Of a stretch of DNA of 64,000 bases, positions 1-9,288 are shown piece after piece. The stretch's first letter is position 1. Each line of letters begins with the position of its first letter. The position numbers were made by a program, and so were the translations under genes. The notes beneath the pieces are model-generated. The model searched no databases and was not told the DNA's origin. It saw nothing but the letters and a program-made list of their open reading frames with translations. The DNA comes from JAMQKA01 sp043951865 (GTDB taxonomy: Bacteria; Bacteroidota; Rhodothermia; Balneolales; Balneolaceae), in NCBI RefSeq assembly GCF_043951865.1, contig NZ_JBINJF010000015.1, positions 43,909 through 107,908 of the forward strand, in the 5' to 3' direction.

Positions 1-22
1 TTACTGCTTTCATATATTCCAT
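1..22 (-). CDS. possible start of a gene cut by the window edge
   Basis: On the minus strand an ATG at 22-20 opens a frame reading M-E-Y-M-K-A-V that runs off the window. It lies 90 bp downstream of the araA stop codon in the same direction, so it could be the next gene of the arabinose operon, for example a transporter. Seven codons are too few to recognise a family, and the frame may be chance. Confidence 0.2.
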
Positions 23-111
23 TTCTGCCTGTAGGTGAAGCGAGAACGGGCACCCGTGACTTTTTTGGAAGGAAATCCTGGGTAAAATACATTTGAAATC
101 GGACGGTACGT

Positions 112-1614
112 CTATCGAATTCCTTTATACCTGCCGTAGTACACCTCGTTCGATCTCAATGCCAGTTTGAAATCGTGGATATCGGTACTTTCATCAATGA
201 CAACGCATTCAATTCCCAGCATCTCGGCAAAATCGCGAATATGATCCACCCGCAGGCTCTGGCTGTATGCGGTGTGGTGGGCCCCGCCCGCCAGGATCCA
301 CGCCGCTGCCGCAGTTTTGAGGTCCGGTTTGGGATTCCACAACACGCGGGCGACCGGCAGTTTTGGGAGATCGGGCATTTCAACGGCTTCCACTTTATTC
401 ACCAGCAGGCGATACCGGTTTCCGAGATCAATCAGCGAAACATTCAGGGCATCGCCGGGCGGGGCATCAAACACGAGTCGCGCCGGGTCCGCTTTGCCGC
501 CGATAGAGAGCGGGTGTACCTCCAGTAAAGGAGTTCCTTCTGTTATCGAGGGACATATTTCCAGCATGTGGGCCCCCAGCACCTGCATCCGGCCGGGTTC
601 AAAATGATAGGTGTAATCCTCCATGAACGAAGTGCCTCCCGGCAGCCCCTCCGCCATCACTTTTGTCGCCCGTACCAGGGCCGCCGTCTTCCAGTCGCCC
701 TCGGCTCCAAATCCATAGCCCTGTTGCATCAGGCGCTGCACGCCGAGTCCCGGCAGTTGCTTGAGACCATGCAGGTCTTCAAATGTAGTGGTAAAAGCGC
801 GAAAGTCGCCCTCTTCCAGGAACGCCCTGATCCCCAGTTCAATGCGCGCCGCTTCAACGATCGCACTGCTAAAATGATCGTCGGAGAGGTCATCGGAAGC
901 GATCTCATACTGCTCTCTATACTCGTCAACCAGGTTTGAAAGATCACGCTCCGAAACCCCGTTTACATGTTCAGCCAGGTCGCCCACGCCATAGCCCCTG
1001 ACATCCATTCCAAGCTGGACCTGTGCTGTTACCTTGTCCCCCTCGGTAACGGCCACATTCCGCATGTTATCTCCAAAACGGGCCACTTTCATGTTGGTAA
1101 GCTCATCTTTGCCGATCGCTGCCCGAATCCAGGTGTCGAGCTCATTGATCACTTCAGCATCCTGCCAGTGGCCGACAACCACCTTCCGGTCGATCCCCAT
1201 CAGCGTATTTATAAAACCGAACTCCCTGCCCCCGTGGGCCGACTGGTTCAGGTTCATGAAATCCATGTCAATCTCCTCCCACGGAATATCGCGATTGAAC
1301 TGGGTATGCAGGTGCAGGAACGGCTTGTCTAGAATTTTGAGACCCGCGATCCACATTTTGGCCGGCGAAAACGTGTGCATCCAGGTAATCAACCCGATGC
1401 AGCTATCAGAGCTGTTGGCTTCCCGACATAAACGCTGAATGGCGCCGGAGGTGGTGAGTACTGATTTAAAGACTATTTTTGCGGGAGATTGAGTGCGCTC
1501 CGAAAGTCCGGCCGTTACCTTTTTGGAGTGGATCTCTACCTGCTTCAATGCTTCCTCACCATACAGGTTCTGGCTGCCGGTGATAAACCAGATCTCTTTT
1601 TGCGCTTGACTCAT
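112..1614 (-). CDS. araA: L-arabinose isomerase
   Basis: Converts L-arabinose to L-ribulose, the first step of bacterial arabinose catabolism, in the cytoplasm with a divalent metal. The product is 500 residues, the usual length of the family. The conserved metal and catalytic residues fall where the E. coli enzyme has them: Glu305, Glu332 in the MEDYTYHFEPG motif, His349 in GAHMLE and His447 in GGAHHT. The ATG at 1614 is followed directly by the typical N-terminus (KEIWFITGSQNLYGEE). It is the last gene of a minus-strand run araR-araB-araD-araA, 83 bp after araD. Nothing looks truncated. The call is firm. Confidence 0.97.
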   Translation of the reverse strand: MSQAQKEIWFITGSQNLYGEEALKQVEIHSKKVTAGLSERTQSPAKIVFKSVLTTSGAIQRLCREANSSDSCIGLITWMHTFSPAKMWIAGLKILDKPFLHLHTQFNRDIPWEEIDMDFMNLNQSAHGGREFGFINTLMGIDRKVVVGHWQDAEVINELDTWIRAAIGKDELTNMKVARFGDNMRNVAVTEGDKVTAQVQLGMDVRGYGVGDLAEHVNGVSERDLSNLVDEYREQYEIASDDLSDDHFSSAIVEAARIELGIRAFLEEGDFRAFTTTFEDLHGLKQLPGLGVQRLMQQGYGFGAEGDWKTAALVRATKVMAEGLPGGTSFMEDYTYHFEPGRMQVLGAHMLEICPSITEGTPLLEVHPLSIGGKADPARLVFDAPPGDALNVSLIDLGNRYRLLVNKVEAVEMPDLPKLPVARVLWNPKPDLKTAAAAWILAGGAHHTAYSQSLRVDHIRDFAEMLGIECVVIDESTDIHDFKLALRSNEVYYGRYKGIR

Positions 1615-1697
1615 AAATAGTGTTTATATTTTCAAAAAATTATATCAACATCTTCATCGGCCGGACAATAAGCACATTTATCCCGTCCCTGCCTCGG

Positions 1698-2399
1698 TCA
1701 CTCCTGCCCGTAATAGGCGTCATCGCCGTGCTTGCGTTCCCAGTGTTTCCGGATAAGGGTCTCCTTCAGCCGGGGTGCATCGGGGCGAATCTGGAGAGAA
1801 ATGTACGCCATCTTGGCCACTTCCTCCAACACCGCGCTGTTATAGACCGCCTTTTCCGCCGTCTTTCCCCAGGTAAACGGGGCATGGTTGGCCACCAGCA
1901 CCATCTCGACCTCCTCATACGAAAGATCACGATCATCGAACGCATTAATAATCTGGTAGCCGGTCTGCTCCTCGTAATCTCCCTTAATCATCTCGTCGCT
2001 CATAACCGGGGCACACGGGATATCCCGGGTCAGGTGATCGGCATGTGTAGTGCCCATGATCGGGATATCCTGCTGGGTCTGCGCCCAGGCGGTGCCGTAT
2101 GTGGAGTGCGTATGTACGATGCCGCCAATATGCTGCCAGTGCTTGTATAATACCGCGTGGGTTTCAGTGTCTGAGGAGGGACGCATCTCCCCTTCCACTA
2201 CATTCCCGTTAAAATCAACGATCACGATATCTTCCGGTTGCAACTCATCATAGGGAACGCCACTCGGTTTTATGGCGAACACTTCGCGATCCCGGTCCAC
2301 GGCGCTGGCATTGCCAAATGTGAACAGCACCAGGTCCAGTTCCGGCAGGCGCATATTGCTTTCATACGCCTCTTTTTTAAGTTCGCTAAATTCACTCAT
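1698..2399 (-). CDS. araD: L-ribulose-5-phosphate 4-epimerase
   Basis: Epimerises L-ribulose-5-phosphate to D-xylulose-5-phosphate, linking arabinose to the pentose phosphate pathway. It is a class II aldolase-fold zinc enzyme. With the start at 2399 the protein is 233 residues, against 231 in E. coli. The zinc ligands are visible as His96 and His98 in VHTHS and His172 in ANHAP, with Asp77 in SSDTETH. The frame stays open upstream to 2636, but that extension is proline- and arginine-rich, overlaps the end of araB and has no family match, so the internal ATG at 2399 is chosen. It starts 10 bp after the araB stop, consistent with one operon. Confidence 0.96.
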   Translation of the reverse strand: MSEFSELKKEAYESNMRLPELDLVLFTFGNASAVDRDREVFAIKPSGVPYDELQPEDIVIVDFNGNVVEGEMRPSSDTETHAVLYKHWQHIGGIVHTHSTYGTAWAQTQQDIPIMGTTHADHLTRDIPCAPVMSDEMIKGDYEEQTGYQIINAFDDRDLSYEEVEMVLVANHAPFTWGKTAEKAVYNSAVLEEVAKMAYISLQIRPDAPRLKETLIRKHWERKHGDDAYYGQE

Positions 2400-2409
2400 G
2401 GAGAAACGG

Positions 2410-4101
2410 CTAGTTTTTGTATTGATTTTGAATTCTGGATTCGATCGCATCACCGAACGACTTGTATCGGCGGTACAGCTCCTCATACTCCTCGACTTTC
2501 CCGGATTCAGGCTGGTAGATCTTACCAAATCCGTTGCCCATCGCCTCTTTCGCCTCGGTAACATCGTCAAAAAGACCGGCGGCGGTGGCGGCAAACATGG
2601 CTGCCCCCCGGGCGCAGACCTGGTCGGATTTGGCAATCTTGATCGGCATATTCAGCACATTGGCCAGCGTCTGCATCACGTAGGGTGATTTTTTGGCCAC
2701 CCCGCCGAGACCAATGATCCCGTTGATCTGGATTCCTTCCTCCTCAAACCGCTCGACGATAGCCCGGGCACCAAAACAGGTAGCCTCAACCAGCGCTTTA
2801 AAAATACGGTAGCTGTCGCTCCCCAGATCCAGTCCTTCAATAGCCCCCTTGAGCAGCTGGTTGGCATCCGGGGTTCGGCGACCGTTAAGCCAGTCGAGGG
2901 CCAAAATACCGGTATCGACAGTACCGATTTTTGCGGCGCCCTCCGACAGCCGGGCAATCAGCTGATTGTCAGCTTCGCTGAGCAGCTGTTCCTTCTGCTC
3001 ATCAGAGAGTATATCGGACTCCCCAACCAGGGTTTCGAAGGGGGCCAGAAGCACGTTTTTATACCAGGCGTAGACATCTCCAAAAGCCGACTGCCCCGCC
3101 TCAAGCCCGATCATTCCCGGGATAACGGAACCATCCACCTGGCCGCAGATGCCCTGCACCAGGTTCTCCTGCACATCCTCATAGGGCGCCACAAGGATGT
3201 CGCAGGTCGAGGTTCCCATCACCTTGCTTAGGAAATAGGGTTCAATCTCTCCGCCGACCGCCCCCATGTGGGCATCAAACGCCCCGACCCCGATTACAAC
3301 ATCTTCAGGCAGCCCCAGTTTTTCAGCCCATTCCTCCGAAATCGTACCGGCCGGCTCATCTGCGGTAAACGTTGCTTCGTAAAGTCGCTCGCGTACCCCG
3401 GAAAGCAGCGGGTCAAGTTTCGTCAAAAACTCATCACCGGGCAACCCGTCAAACTCCTCGTGCCACATCGCCTTGTGCCCGGCCGCACAGCGACTGCGCT
3501 TCATTTGGTGAACATCCGTCCCCCCGGTAAGCTCGTAGGGAATCCAGTCGCACAGCTCCACCCAGGAGTAGGCCGCTTCGCGAATAGCGGGATCCCCGCG
3601 CAGGGTGTGAAGCATTTTAGCCCAAAACCACTCCGAGGAGTAGATTCCCCCGACATACTTCGTATAGTCGGGACCACCCCACGACCGGGCCAGGTCGGTA
3701 ATCTCCTCCGCTTCCCTGACGGCGGTATGATCCTTCCAAAGGATGAACATCGCATTGGGGTTTTCCGCGTGCTCGTCGGTCAGGGCCAGTGGTCTTCCCG
3801 TCTTATCTACCGCAACCGGCGTGGAACCGGTGGTATCCACCGAAATACCCTTTACATTTTGAGCAACTTCTTCTGGAACCGCGCCCAACACTTCCCTGAG
3901 CGTGTTCTCCAGCCCTTCCAGGTAATCCAGCGGATGGTGCCTGAATTGGTTTTTAGTACTATCGCAGTATTTACCCTTCGCCCAGCGGGAATAGTGGTGT
4001 ACCGCTTCCGCCAGGTTGTTTCCTTCCAGGTCCACTATCACCGACCGTACCGAGTCGGTCCCGTAATCAATGCCAATAACGCAGCCTTTGTCAGATCCCA
4101 T
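2410..4101 (-). CDS. araB: L-ribulokinase
   Basis: Phosphorylates L-ribulose with ATP in the cytoplasm. It is an FGGY-family carbohydrate kinase of 563 residues, close to the 566 of the E. coli enzyme. The N-terminal phosphate-binding motif (GIDYGTDSVRSVIVD) is at residues 10-24. The C-terminal FGGY domain carries GLGGVAKKSPYVMQTLANV, with ARGAAMFAA after it. It is the second gene of the minus-strand arabinose run, separated from araR by 118 bp that probably hold a promoter or operator, and 10 bp from araD. Confidence 0.97.
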   Translation of the reverse strand: MGSDKGCVIGIDYGTDSVRSVIVDLEGNNLAEAVHHYSRWAKGKYCDSTKNQFRHHPLDYLEGLENTLREVLGAVPEEVAQNVKGISVDTTGSTPVAVDKTGRPLALTDEHAENPNAMFILWKDHTAVREAEEITDLARSWGGPDYTKYVGGIYSSEWFWAKMLHTLRGDPAIREAAYSWVELCDWIPYELTGGTDVHQMKRSRCAAGHKAMWHEEFDGLPGDEFLTKLDPLLSGVRERLYEATFTADEPAGTISEEWAEKLGLPEDVVIGVGAFDAHMGAVGGEIEPYFLSKVMGTSTCDILVAPYEDVQENLVQGICGQVDGSVIPGMIGLEAGQSAFGDVYAWYKNVLLAPFETLVGESDILSDEQKEQLLSEADNQLIARLSEGAAKIGTVDTGILALDWLNGRRTPDANQLLKGAIEGLDLGSDSYRIFKALVEATCFGARAIVERFEEEGIQINGIIGLGGVAKKSPYVMQTLANVLNMPIKIAKSDQVCARGAAMFAATAAGLFDDVTEAKEAMGNGFGKIYQPESGKVEEYEELYRRYKSFGDAIESRIQNQYKN

Positions 4102-4159
4102 CTGTTATCCTTTTTTATATTTTACTGAAAATGTTAAACAGCAGCCTATCCCAACAATA

Positions 4160-4176
4160 AGTGTAAGTATAACGCT
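4160..4176. promoter_or_regulatory. imperfect palindrome between araR and araB, candidate operator
   Basis: AGTGTAAGTATAACGCT is an imperfect inverted repeat, with arms AGTGTAA and TAACGCT matching at 5 of 7 positions around GTA. It lies 59 bp upstream of the araB ATG in a 118-bp gap that otherwise looks like AT-rich leader. A site bound by the neighbouring Nudix regulator would be expected here. The repeat is short and may be chance. Confidence 0.25.
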
Positions 4177-4219
4177 TTTTAAATTTTGATGAAGAAATTA
4201 TCAAAAAAATTGATCCAAT

Positions 4220-4924
4220 TTAAAATTTCAGCGGTTTAAACGTCAGACTTTCGCCATTATCCACCTTGTCTTGGTATTTTTCCCAGTCAAACTCGTAGAG
4301 GTAGGCTCCCTTTTTGGAGTATTTTTTTTGCTTTTCATCCGTTTTATTCAGCACATCCGTCGAAAGTATGCGGCGGCGAAAATTTCGTTTGTCGAGCTTG
4401 GTTTCATAGATATCCTCATACAGGATCTGCAGCTCCGGCATCGTAAATCTTTCGGGCAGCAGTTCAAACCCGACCGGTTCGTGGGAGGCCCGGTATTTCA
4501 GTCTCGCTTTGGCCGCTTCCACCATCTCGGAGTGATCGAAAATAAGGTCGGGCAGATCTTCAATCGGAAACCAGCGGGCGCCATACTCCTCCACCAGCTC
4601 CTTGTCATGATCTTTTATATTGATCAGCGCGTAATAGGCAATCGAAATCGTGCGCTCCACCGGGTCTCGGTCTACCTCCCCGAACCCGTAGAGTTGCTCC
4701 AGGTATACATTTTTAAGCCCGGTCAGTTTGTGCAAAATGCGGTGAGCTGCCTCATCCAGGCTCTCCTCCCGCTTCAGGAAGCCTCCCATCAGCGACCATC
4801 GGCCCTTTTCAGGTTCAAAATCCCGCTTGACAAGCAACAGTTTCAGCCCATTTCTGTCGAACCCAAAAATAATACAGTCCAGGGCCACTAAAATTCGATC
4901 GTGCTCTTTATAATGGTTTTTCAT
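4220..4924 (-). CDS. araR: Nudix-type transcriptional regulator of arabinose use (AraR-like)
   Basis: The protein has 234 residues: a Nudix-like domain (about 1-145) followed by a winged-helix region (about 150-225) ending in aromatic residues (YLYEFDWEKY). This is the architecture of the NrtR family. In Bacteroides a member called AraR represses arabinose genes and responds to arabinose. The Nudix box is degenerate: GGFLKREESLDEAAHRILHK keeps the glycines and Arg, but the catalytic REUxEE glutamates are replaced (RILHKL). This fits a ligand sensor, not a hydrolase. It sits upstream of araB-araD-araA on the same strand and probably controls them and itself. That role is inferred from family and context. 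Confidence 0.85.
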   Translation of the reverse strand: MKNHYKEHDRILVALDCIIFGFDRNGLKLLLVKRDFEPEKGRWSLMGGFLKREESLDEAAHRILHKLTGLKNVYLEQLYGFGEVDRDPVERTISIAYYALINIKDHDKELVEEYGARWFPIEDLPDLIFDHSEMVEAAKARLKYRASHEPVGFELLPERFTMPELQILYEDIYETKLDKRNFRRRILSTDVLNKTDEKQKKYSKKGAYLYEFDWEKYQDKVDNGESLTFKPLKF

Positions 4925-5439
4925 ACGTATTCGTACTGCTTAATTACTGCTGTTATTCTGATTGCGTTTTTGCATTTTATCCTTTGCAAAATCTTCCTTT
5001 ATACCGGCTTTCATCATCCAGATGGATTACGTTCTGCAGCTTGCCCACCCCCGGATATCAACAATGCGGTCGTTTTCGCAACTCTACGACAATAATGGAT
5101 TTCAAATGTAAGTTCAATTATTACTGAAATTAAAAAACAACAAACCTGTACAGGTTGCGTAAACCCACGGTTTTTGAAAATTCCATTCTGGTCATTCATA
5201 GTGGACCTTTGGGGTGAACAATAGCCCCAAATTGAGCAAAGAAAACGGGCTGGAACGCGTCGCTGTAAAAATCCCGCTTTGTCCAGGCCCATACCAAGCT
5301 GGTTCTGTTTGGGAATTCAAGCTAAAAATTTATTTTCAAAAAAGCTCTCGGCTCTCTCCTGGAAATAAGACTTGGACTTACATCTTTTTTCCCTATAGAT
5401 TAAACCCGGTCCGAAAATGACAGATATAATCTTTTTTTG
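4925..5439. other. intergenic region between divergent araR and the cytochrome gene
   Basis: These 515 bp lie between the starts of two divergent genes and should hold both promoters. I see no gene; the open frames are short and lack family features. One small hairpin is present (TTTGGGG at 5208-5214 pairing with CCCCAAA at 5225-5231). I find no convincing -33/-7 pair. Confidence 0.5.
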
Positions 5440-7695
5440 ATGAATCGTACTTTCCTTTTATTAGTTGTGATAGCCATCTTTTTGCTGCTTGGAATCTCCT
5501 ATAGCTGTTCCCACCAAACAGACAAGGAGAAAACATCTGCTGCAGACAATTCTCAAGCTGCCCAATTTGTCGGAGTTGAAACATGCGGCTCATGCCACCA
5601 AAAACAGGTGGAAGACTGGGAAGGGTCTCACCACGACTATGCCATGAAAAAAGCCACTGATGAATATGTGCTGGGAAATTTTGACGATGTAACGTTCACG
5701 CACCGGGGGCGGCAATACCGCTTTTACCGCCGGGCAGATCAGTTTATGGTAGAAGCCCCGGGACCTGACGGAGAGAACAACCATTATCAGGTAGCCTATA
5801 CTTTTGGCTGGGAACCGCTGCAGCAATATCTGATCGACTTTGGCAAAGGAAAATTCCAGGCCCTGAATATCGCCTGGGATACGGAAAAAGAGGAGTGGTT
5901 TGCCCTGAATCCTGATGAGGATATACAACATGGCGACTGGCTGCACTGGACCGGTGGCGCGATGAACTGGAATACGATGTGTGCCGACTGCCATTCGACC
6001 AATCTTCAGCAAAATTACATCGCCGAGGCGGATTCCTTTCACACCACCTGGTCAAGCATCAACGTGAGCTGCGAGTCGTGCCACGGGGCCGGCAAGGAGC
6101 ATGTTGAGTTCATGCAGTCGGAACAGGCTCGGGAGGCTACCATAGACCGAATCCGCAACGACTTGAAGATGACGGGGCAGACCGGGCAGGTGGATCTGGT
6201 CAACCAGTGTGCGCCCTGCCACGCCCTGCGGGAAAAGCTGACCCCGGGATATGATCACAACGGAGCGTTCCTGGACCATTTTAGTCCCACCCTGCCACAC
6301 CCCGAAGCCTATTTCGCCGATGGCCAGATCAGGGATGAAGTCTATGTTTACGGGTCGTTCCTGCAAAGCAAAATGTACAAGCAGGGGGTGGAATGCGTGG
6401 ACTGCCATAATCCCCATACGCTGCAGCTGAAACAAAATGTTACCGACAATACGTTGTGCATGCAGTGCCACGAACCGAGATACAACAGCCGGGAGCATCA
6501 CTTTCACGAACCAAACACCGAGAGCTCGCAATGTATCAATTGCCATATGCCCGGCCGATATTATATGGAGGTCGACTTTCGAAGGGATCACAGCTTCAGG
6601 GTACCCCGGCCCGACCTGACCCGGAAGTTCGGCAACCCCAACGCGTGTAACGACTGCCATGACGATCAGTCGGCCGAGTGGGCCGCCAACAGCATAGAAC
6701 AGTGGTATGGGCCAGACCGCCCCAACCATTTTTCCCAAACCTTTCTCCGCGCCGACTCGCTGGGTCCCGAGACGATTCCTGAACTTCAGGAAGTAATCTC
6801 TGACACGGCCCAAAATGACATCGTCCGTGCAACAACAGCATGGTATCTCGGGCAGTTTGGCACCCGCGAAAGCCTGGATATTCTTGAACAATACACCACC
6901 GATGAAAGTGCGCTGGTCCGCAACAGTGCCGTGCGAGCCCTGGCCGCACTTCCTGCAGAAATGAAACAGGTCCCTTTGCAGGATGCGCTGGATGACTCGA
7001 GCCGTGCGGTAAGGCTGGGGGCCGCCCGGGGACTGGCTGAATTTTCAGTACAGGATATTGCATTTAACCTCAAGCAGGCGTTCAACGAGGCAATTTCGGA
7101 GTACCGTGAGTACCTGCAGACCAATCAATATTTTCCCCAGGGACAGATGAACCTGGGGCAATTCTATGAGAACCAGGGCCAAACGGAAAAAGCGATCAGC
7201 GCCTACAGGAGTGCGATTCAAAAAGATCCTTATTTCAACCCCGCGCGGATAAACCTTGCATACCTCTACAATCAGATCGGGGAAAACCAGGAAGCTGAAC
7301 AGCTCCTGGAAAAAGTTATCGAACAGGAACCATCATACGGGCCGGCCCATTATTCCCTGGCTCTTGTACTGGCGGAACAATCAGAGATCTCACAGGCCCT
7401 GCCCCATTTTGAGCGGGCGGCCTCCCTGATGCCCGATCACCACCGCGTCCGATACAACTGGGCTATTTCACTGCAGCGATTAAACCAGCCGGAGCAATCA
7501 GAAAAAGTATATAAACAGGCGATAAGCCTGGCCCCTCAAAATGCCGAATACCTGTACGGGATCTGTACGCTGTATATTCAGCAGAACCAGTACCGGGAAG
7601 CATTGCCCTATGCCGAAAAACTGACAACGCTGTATCCGCAGAACCAGCGGTTTTCCCAGCTTCTGAACATGGTTAAAAGCAGAATTACGGATTAG
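5440..7695 (+). CDS. octaheme c-type cytochrome with HEAT and TPR repeats
   Basis: An exported electron-transfer or redox protein of 751 residues. Eight CXXCH heme sites (CGSCH, CADCH, CESCH, CAPCH, CVDCH, CMQCH, CINCH, CNDCH) lie between residues 49 and 407. They are followed by two or three HEAT-like repeats (about 460-540) and a TPR array (about 550-745). The N-terminus is a hydrophobic signal peptide ending in SYSC, so lipidation is possible although the lipobox is weak. The first motif is followed by W-x2-S-H-H, as in the cytochrome c554 fold. The ATG at 5440 is preferred over a TTG one codon earlier. It is monocistronic, with no terminal-oxidoreductase partner nearby. The electron donor and acceptor are unknown. 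Confidence 0.9.
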   Translation: MNRTFLLLVVIAIFLLLGISYSCSHQTDKEKTSAADNSQAAQFVGVETCGSCHQKQVEDWEGSHHDYAMKKATDEYVLGNFDDVTFTHRGRQYRFYRRADQFMVEAPGPDGENNHYQVAYTFGWEPLQQYLIDFGKGKFQALNIAWDTEKEEWFALNPDEDIQHGDWLHWTGGAMNWNTMCADCHSTNLQQNYIAEADSFHTTWSSINVSCESCHGAGKEHVEFMQSEQAREATIDRIRNDLKMTGQTGQVDLVNQCAPCHALREKLTPGYDHNGAFLDHFSPTLPHPEAYFADGQIRDEVYVYGSFLQSKMYKQGVECVDCHNPHTLQLKQNVTDNTLCMQCHEPRYNSREHHFHEPNTESSQCINCHMPGRYYMEVDFRRDHSFRVPRPDLTRKFGNPNACNDCHDDQSAEWAANSIEQWYGPDRPNHFSQTFLRADSLGPETIPELQEVISDTAQNDIVRATTAWYLGQFGTRESLDILEQYTTDESALVRNSAVRALAALPAEMKQVPLQDALDDSSRAVRLGAARGLAEFSVQDIAFNLKQAFNEAISEYREYLQTNQYFPQGQMNLGQFYENQGQTEKAISAYRSAIQKDPYFNPARINLAYLYNQIGENQEAEQLLEKVIEQEPSYGPAHYSLALVLAEQSEISQALPHFERAASLMPDHHRVRYNWAISLQRLNQPEQSEKVYKQAISLAPQNAEYLYGICTLYIQQNQYREALPYAEKLTTLYPQNQRFSQLLNMVKSRITD

Positions 7696-7809
7696 ACCCG
7701 GATTGAGGAACGCTTCAAACTTCCTATAGATTTACTATATACCTTTAGCGTCCAACAGAAATTTTTTGGTAGGTATACATGACTTCCCTAACTGCACAGA
7801 ACGGAGGAT

Positions 7810-9198
7810 ATGTCACAAAATCATTCGGTAATTTTGTCAACTATTCTTTTGCTCGCTGCTATGACCTATTTTTCGGGATGTGCCGCGCAACGGGAAACGG
7901 TCACTCTCCCGGTTGATGCGCCCGGTTCTTTCTCTCAGACCGGGACCCCTCAACTGCCCGAGAGGTGGTGGACCTCTTTTGAGGATGAAAAGCTCAATAC
8001 CATGATTGATACGGCGCTGACCACTAATTTTGGCTTAAAAACCGCCTGGCAGCGGCTCCGCGCCTCCCAGGCGGTGGTCAACCGTGAATCTTCTGCCCTC
8101 TTTCCGGATCTCGAGGCAACCGCACAGGGAGAAGTAACCGACGGTGCGACAAGCGGTCCCCCAGGCGAAAATATCGGGCTTGGCCTCAGCTCCGTTTACG
8201 AGGTCGACCTCTGGGGGCGCATACGCTCCAGCGTGGAAGCCGAAGAATTTCGCGCCGAAGCCTCATTCACCGATTACCAGGCTGCCGCCCTGTCCCTGTC
8301 GGCAGAGATCGTCAACACGTGGTACCGGCTTGTGGAGGCACATAGTCAGCGGAGCCTGGTTGAACAACAGATCGAGACCAACCGGCAAGTGCTGGAACTG
8401 CTGGAAAATCGCCTGGGAACCGGCCAGATACAGGGAGTGGACATTATACGCCAGCGGCAGCTTCTGGAGTCGACAATCGAACAACGCACGTACGCGGAAG
8501 CTGACATTCAGGTGCTGGAACATCAACTGGCCGTATTACTGGGCCGTTCTCCCCAGGCTCAACAGGTCACCGTCCCCGACAGCTTGCCGGAACTTCCTCC
8601 CCTGCCAGACACCGGCATCCCGACAAACCTGGTGCGACAGCGTCCTGATGTACAAAGCGCCTTTTACCGCCTCCAGGCGGCCGATCGCGATCTGGCTTCC
8701 GCAATCAGCAATCAATATCCGCGACTGACTCTTTCCGCCTCTGTTTCCACCGCTGCTGATAACGCCGGGAATCTCTTTGAAGACTGGGCGCTTTCGTTCG
8801 CAGGAAACCTGGTGGCTCCCCTCCTGTATGGAGGAGAACTCAGTGCCGAGGTCGATCGCGTGGAAGCGGTAAAGCAGCAACGATTATATGAGTACGGGCA
8901 AACGGTCCTAACTGCATTTCGGGAGGTGGAAGACGCGCTGGTCCTGGAACAGCAACAGTCTGAAAGTATCGACCACATTGAAGAACAAGTCACCCTAGCC
9001 CGCGATGCTTATGAACAGCTTCGTCTGCAGTACCTGAATGGTACCAGTAACTATCTGGATGTTCTCACGGCCCTGGATGAAGTTCAGCAGTTGCGCCGGG
9101 ATCTTATTTCCGCAAGACTGGCACGAATAGAGTACCGGATTGGCCTGTACCGGGCGCTTGCGGGTTCATTTGAAACAGCTCGTGAGAGCGGAAATTAA
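7810..9198 (+). CDS. outer-membrane efflux lipoprotein, TolC/OprM (NodT) family
   Basis: Forms the outer-membrane channel of a tripartite drug or metabolite pump. The 462 residues begin with a signal peptide and lipobox (YFSGC, Cys about residue 22), followed by the duplicated OEP domain rich in amphipathic helices. Family motifs include PERWWTSFEDEKLNTMI near the start and RQRPDVQSAFYRLQAADRDL in the second half. A GGAGG ribosome binding site ends 2 nt before the ATG, which is unusual in this window where most genes have none, and it fixes the start. It is followed after 90 bp by the adaptor gene and then the RND permease, so it is the first gene of an efflux operon. Confidence 0.93.
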   Translation: MSQNHSVILSTILLLAAMTYFSGCAAQRETVTLPVDAPGSFSQTGTPQLPERWWTSFEDEKLNTMIDTALTTNFGLKTAWQRLRASQAVVNRESSALFPDLEATAQGEVTDGATSGPPGENIGLGLSSVYEVDLWGRIRSSVEAEEFRAEASFTDYQAAALSLSAEIVNTWYRLVEAHSQRSLVEQQIETNRQVLELLENRLGTGQIQGVDIIRQRQLLESTIEQRTYAEADIQVLEHQLAVLLGRSPQAQQVTVPDSLPELPPLPDTGIPTNLVRQRPDVQSAFYRLQAADRDLASAISNQYPRLTLSASVSTAADNAGNLFEDWALSFAGNLVAPLLYGGELSAEVDRVEAVKQQRLYEYGQTVLTAFREVEDALVLEQQQSESIDHIEEQVTLARDAYEQLRLQYLNGTSNYLDVLTALDEVQQLRRDLISARLARIEYRIGLYRALAGSFETARESGN

Positions 9199-9288
9199 TC
9201 GCAATAATCCATCAATTGCAATGAAGCTGGGTCTCCAATCGATCTTTTAAATTCCGAGATCCGCCTCAAAATCAACGAACACGCTCAC

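Noticed and set aside
2400..2636. Longer araD with a start at 2636
   Set aside because: The added 79 residues overlap the end of araB, are rich in Pro and Arg and match nothing; the ATG at 2399 gives the normal family length.
6052..6891. Minus-strand frame of 279 codons inside the cytochrome gene
   Set aside because: It is antisense to a gene with eight heme motifs and HEAT/TPR repeats and has no family features of its own.
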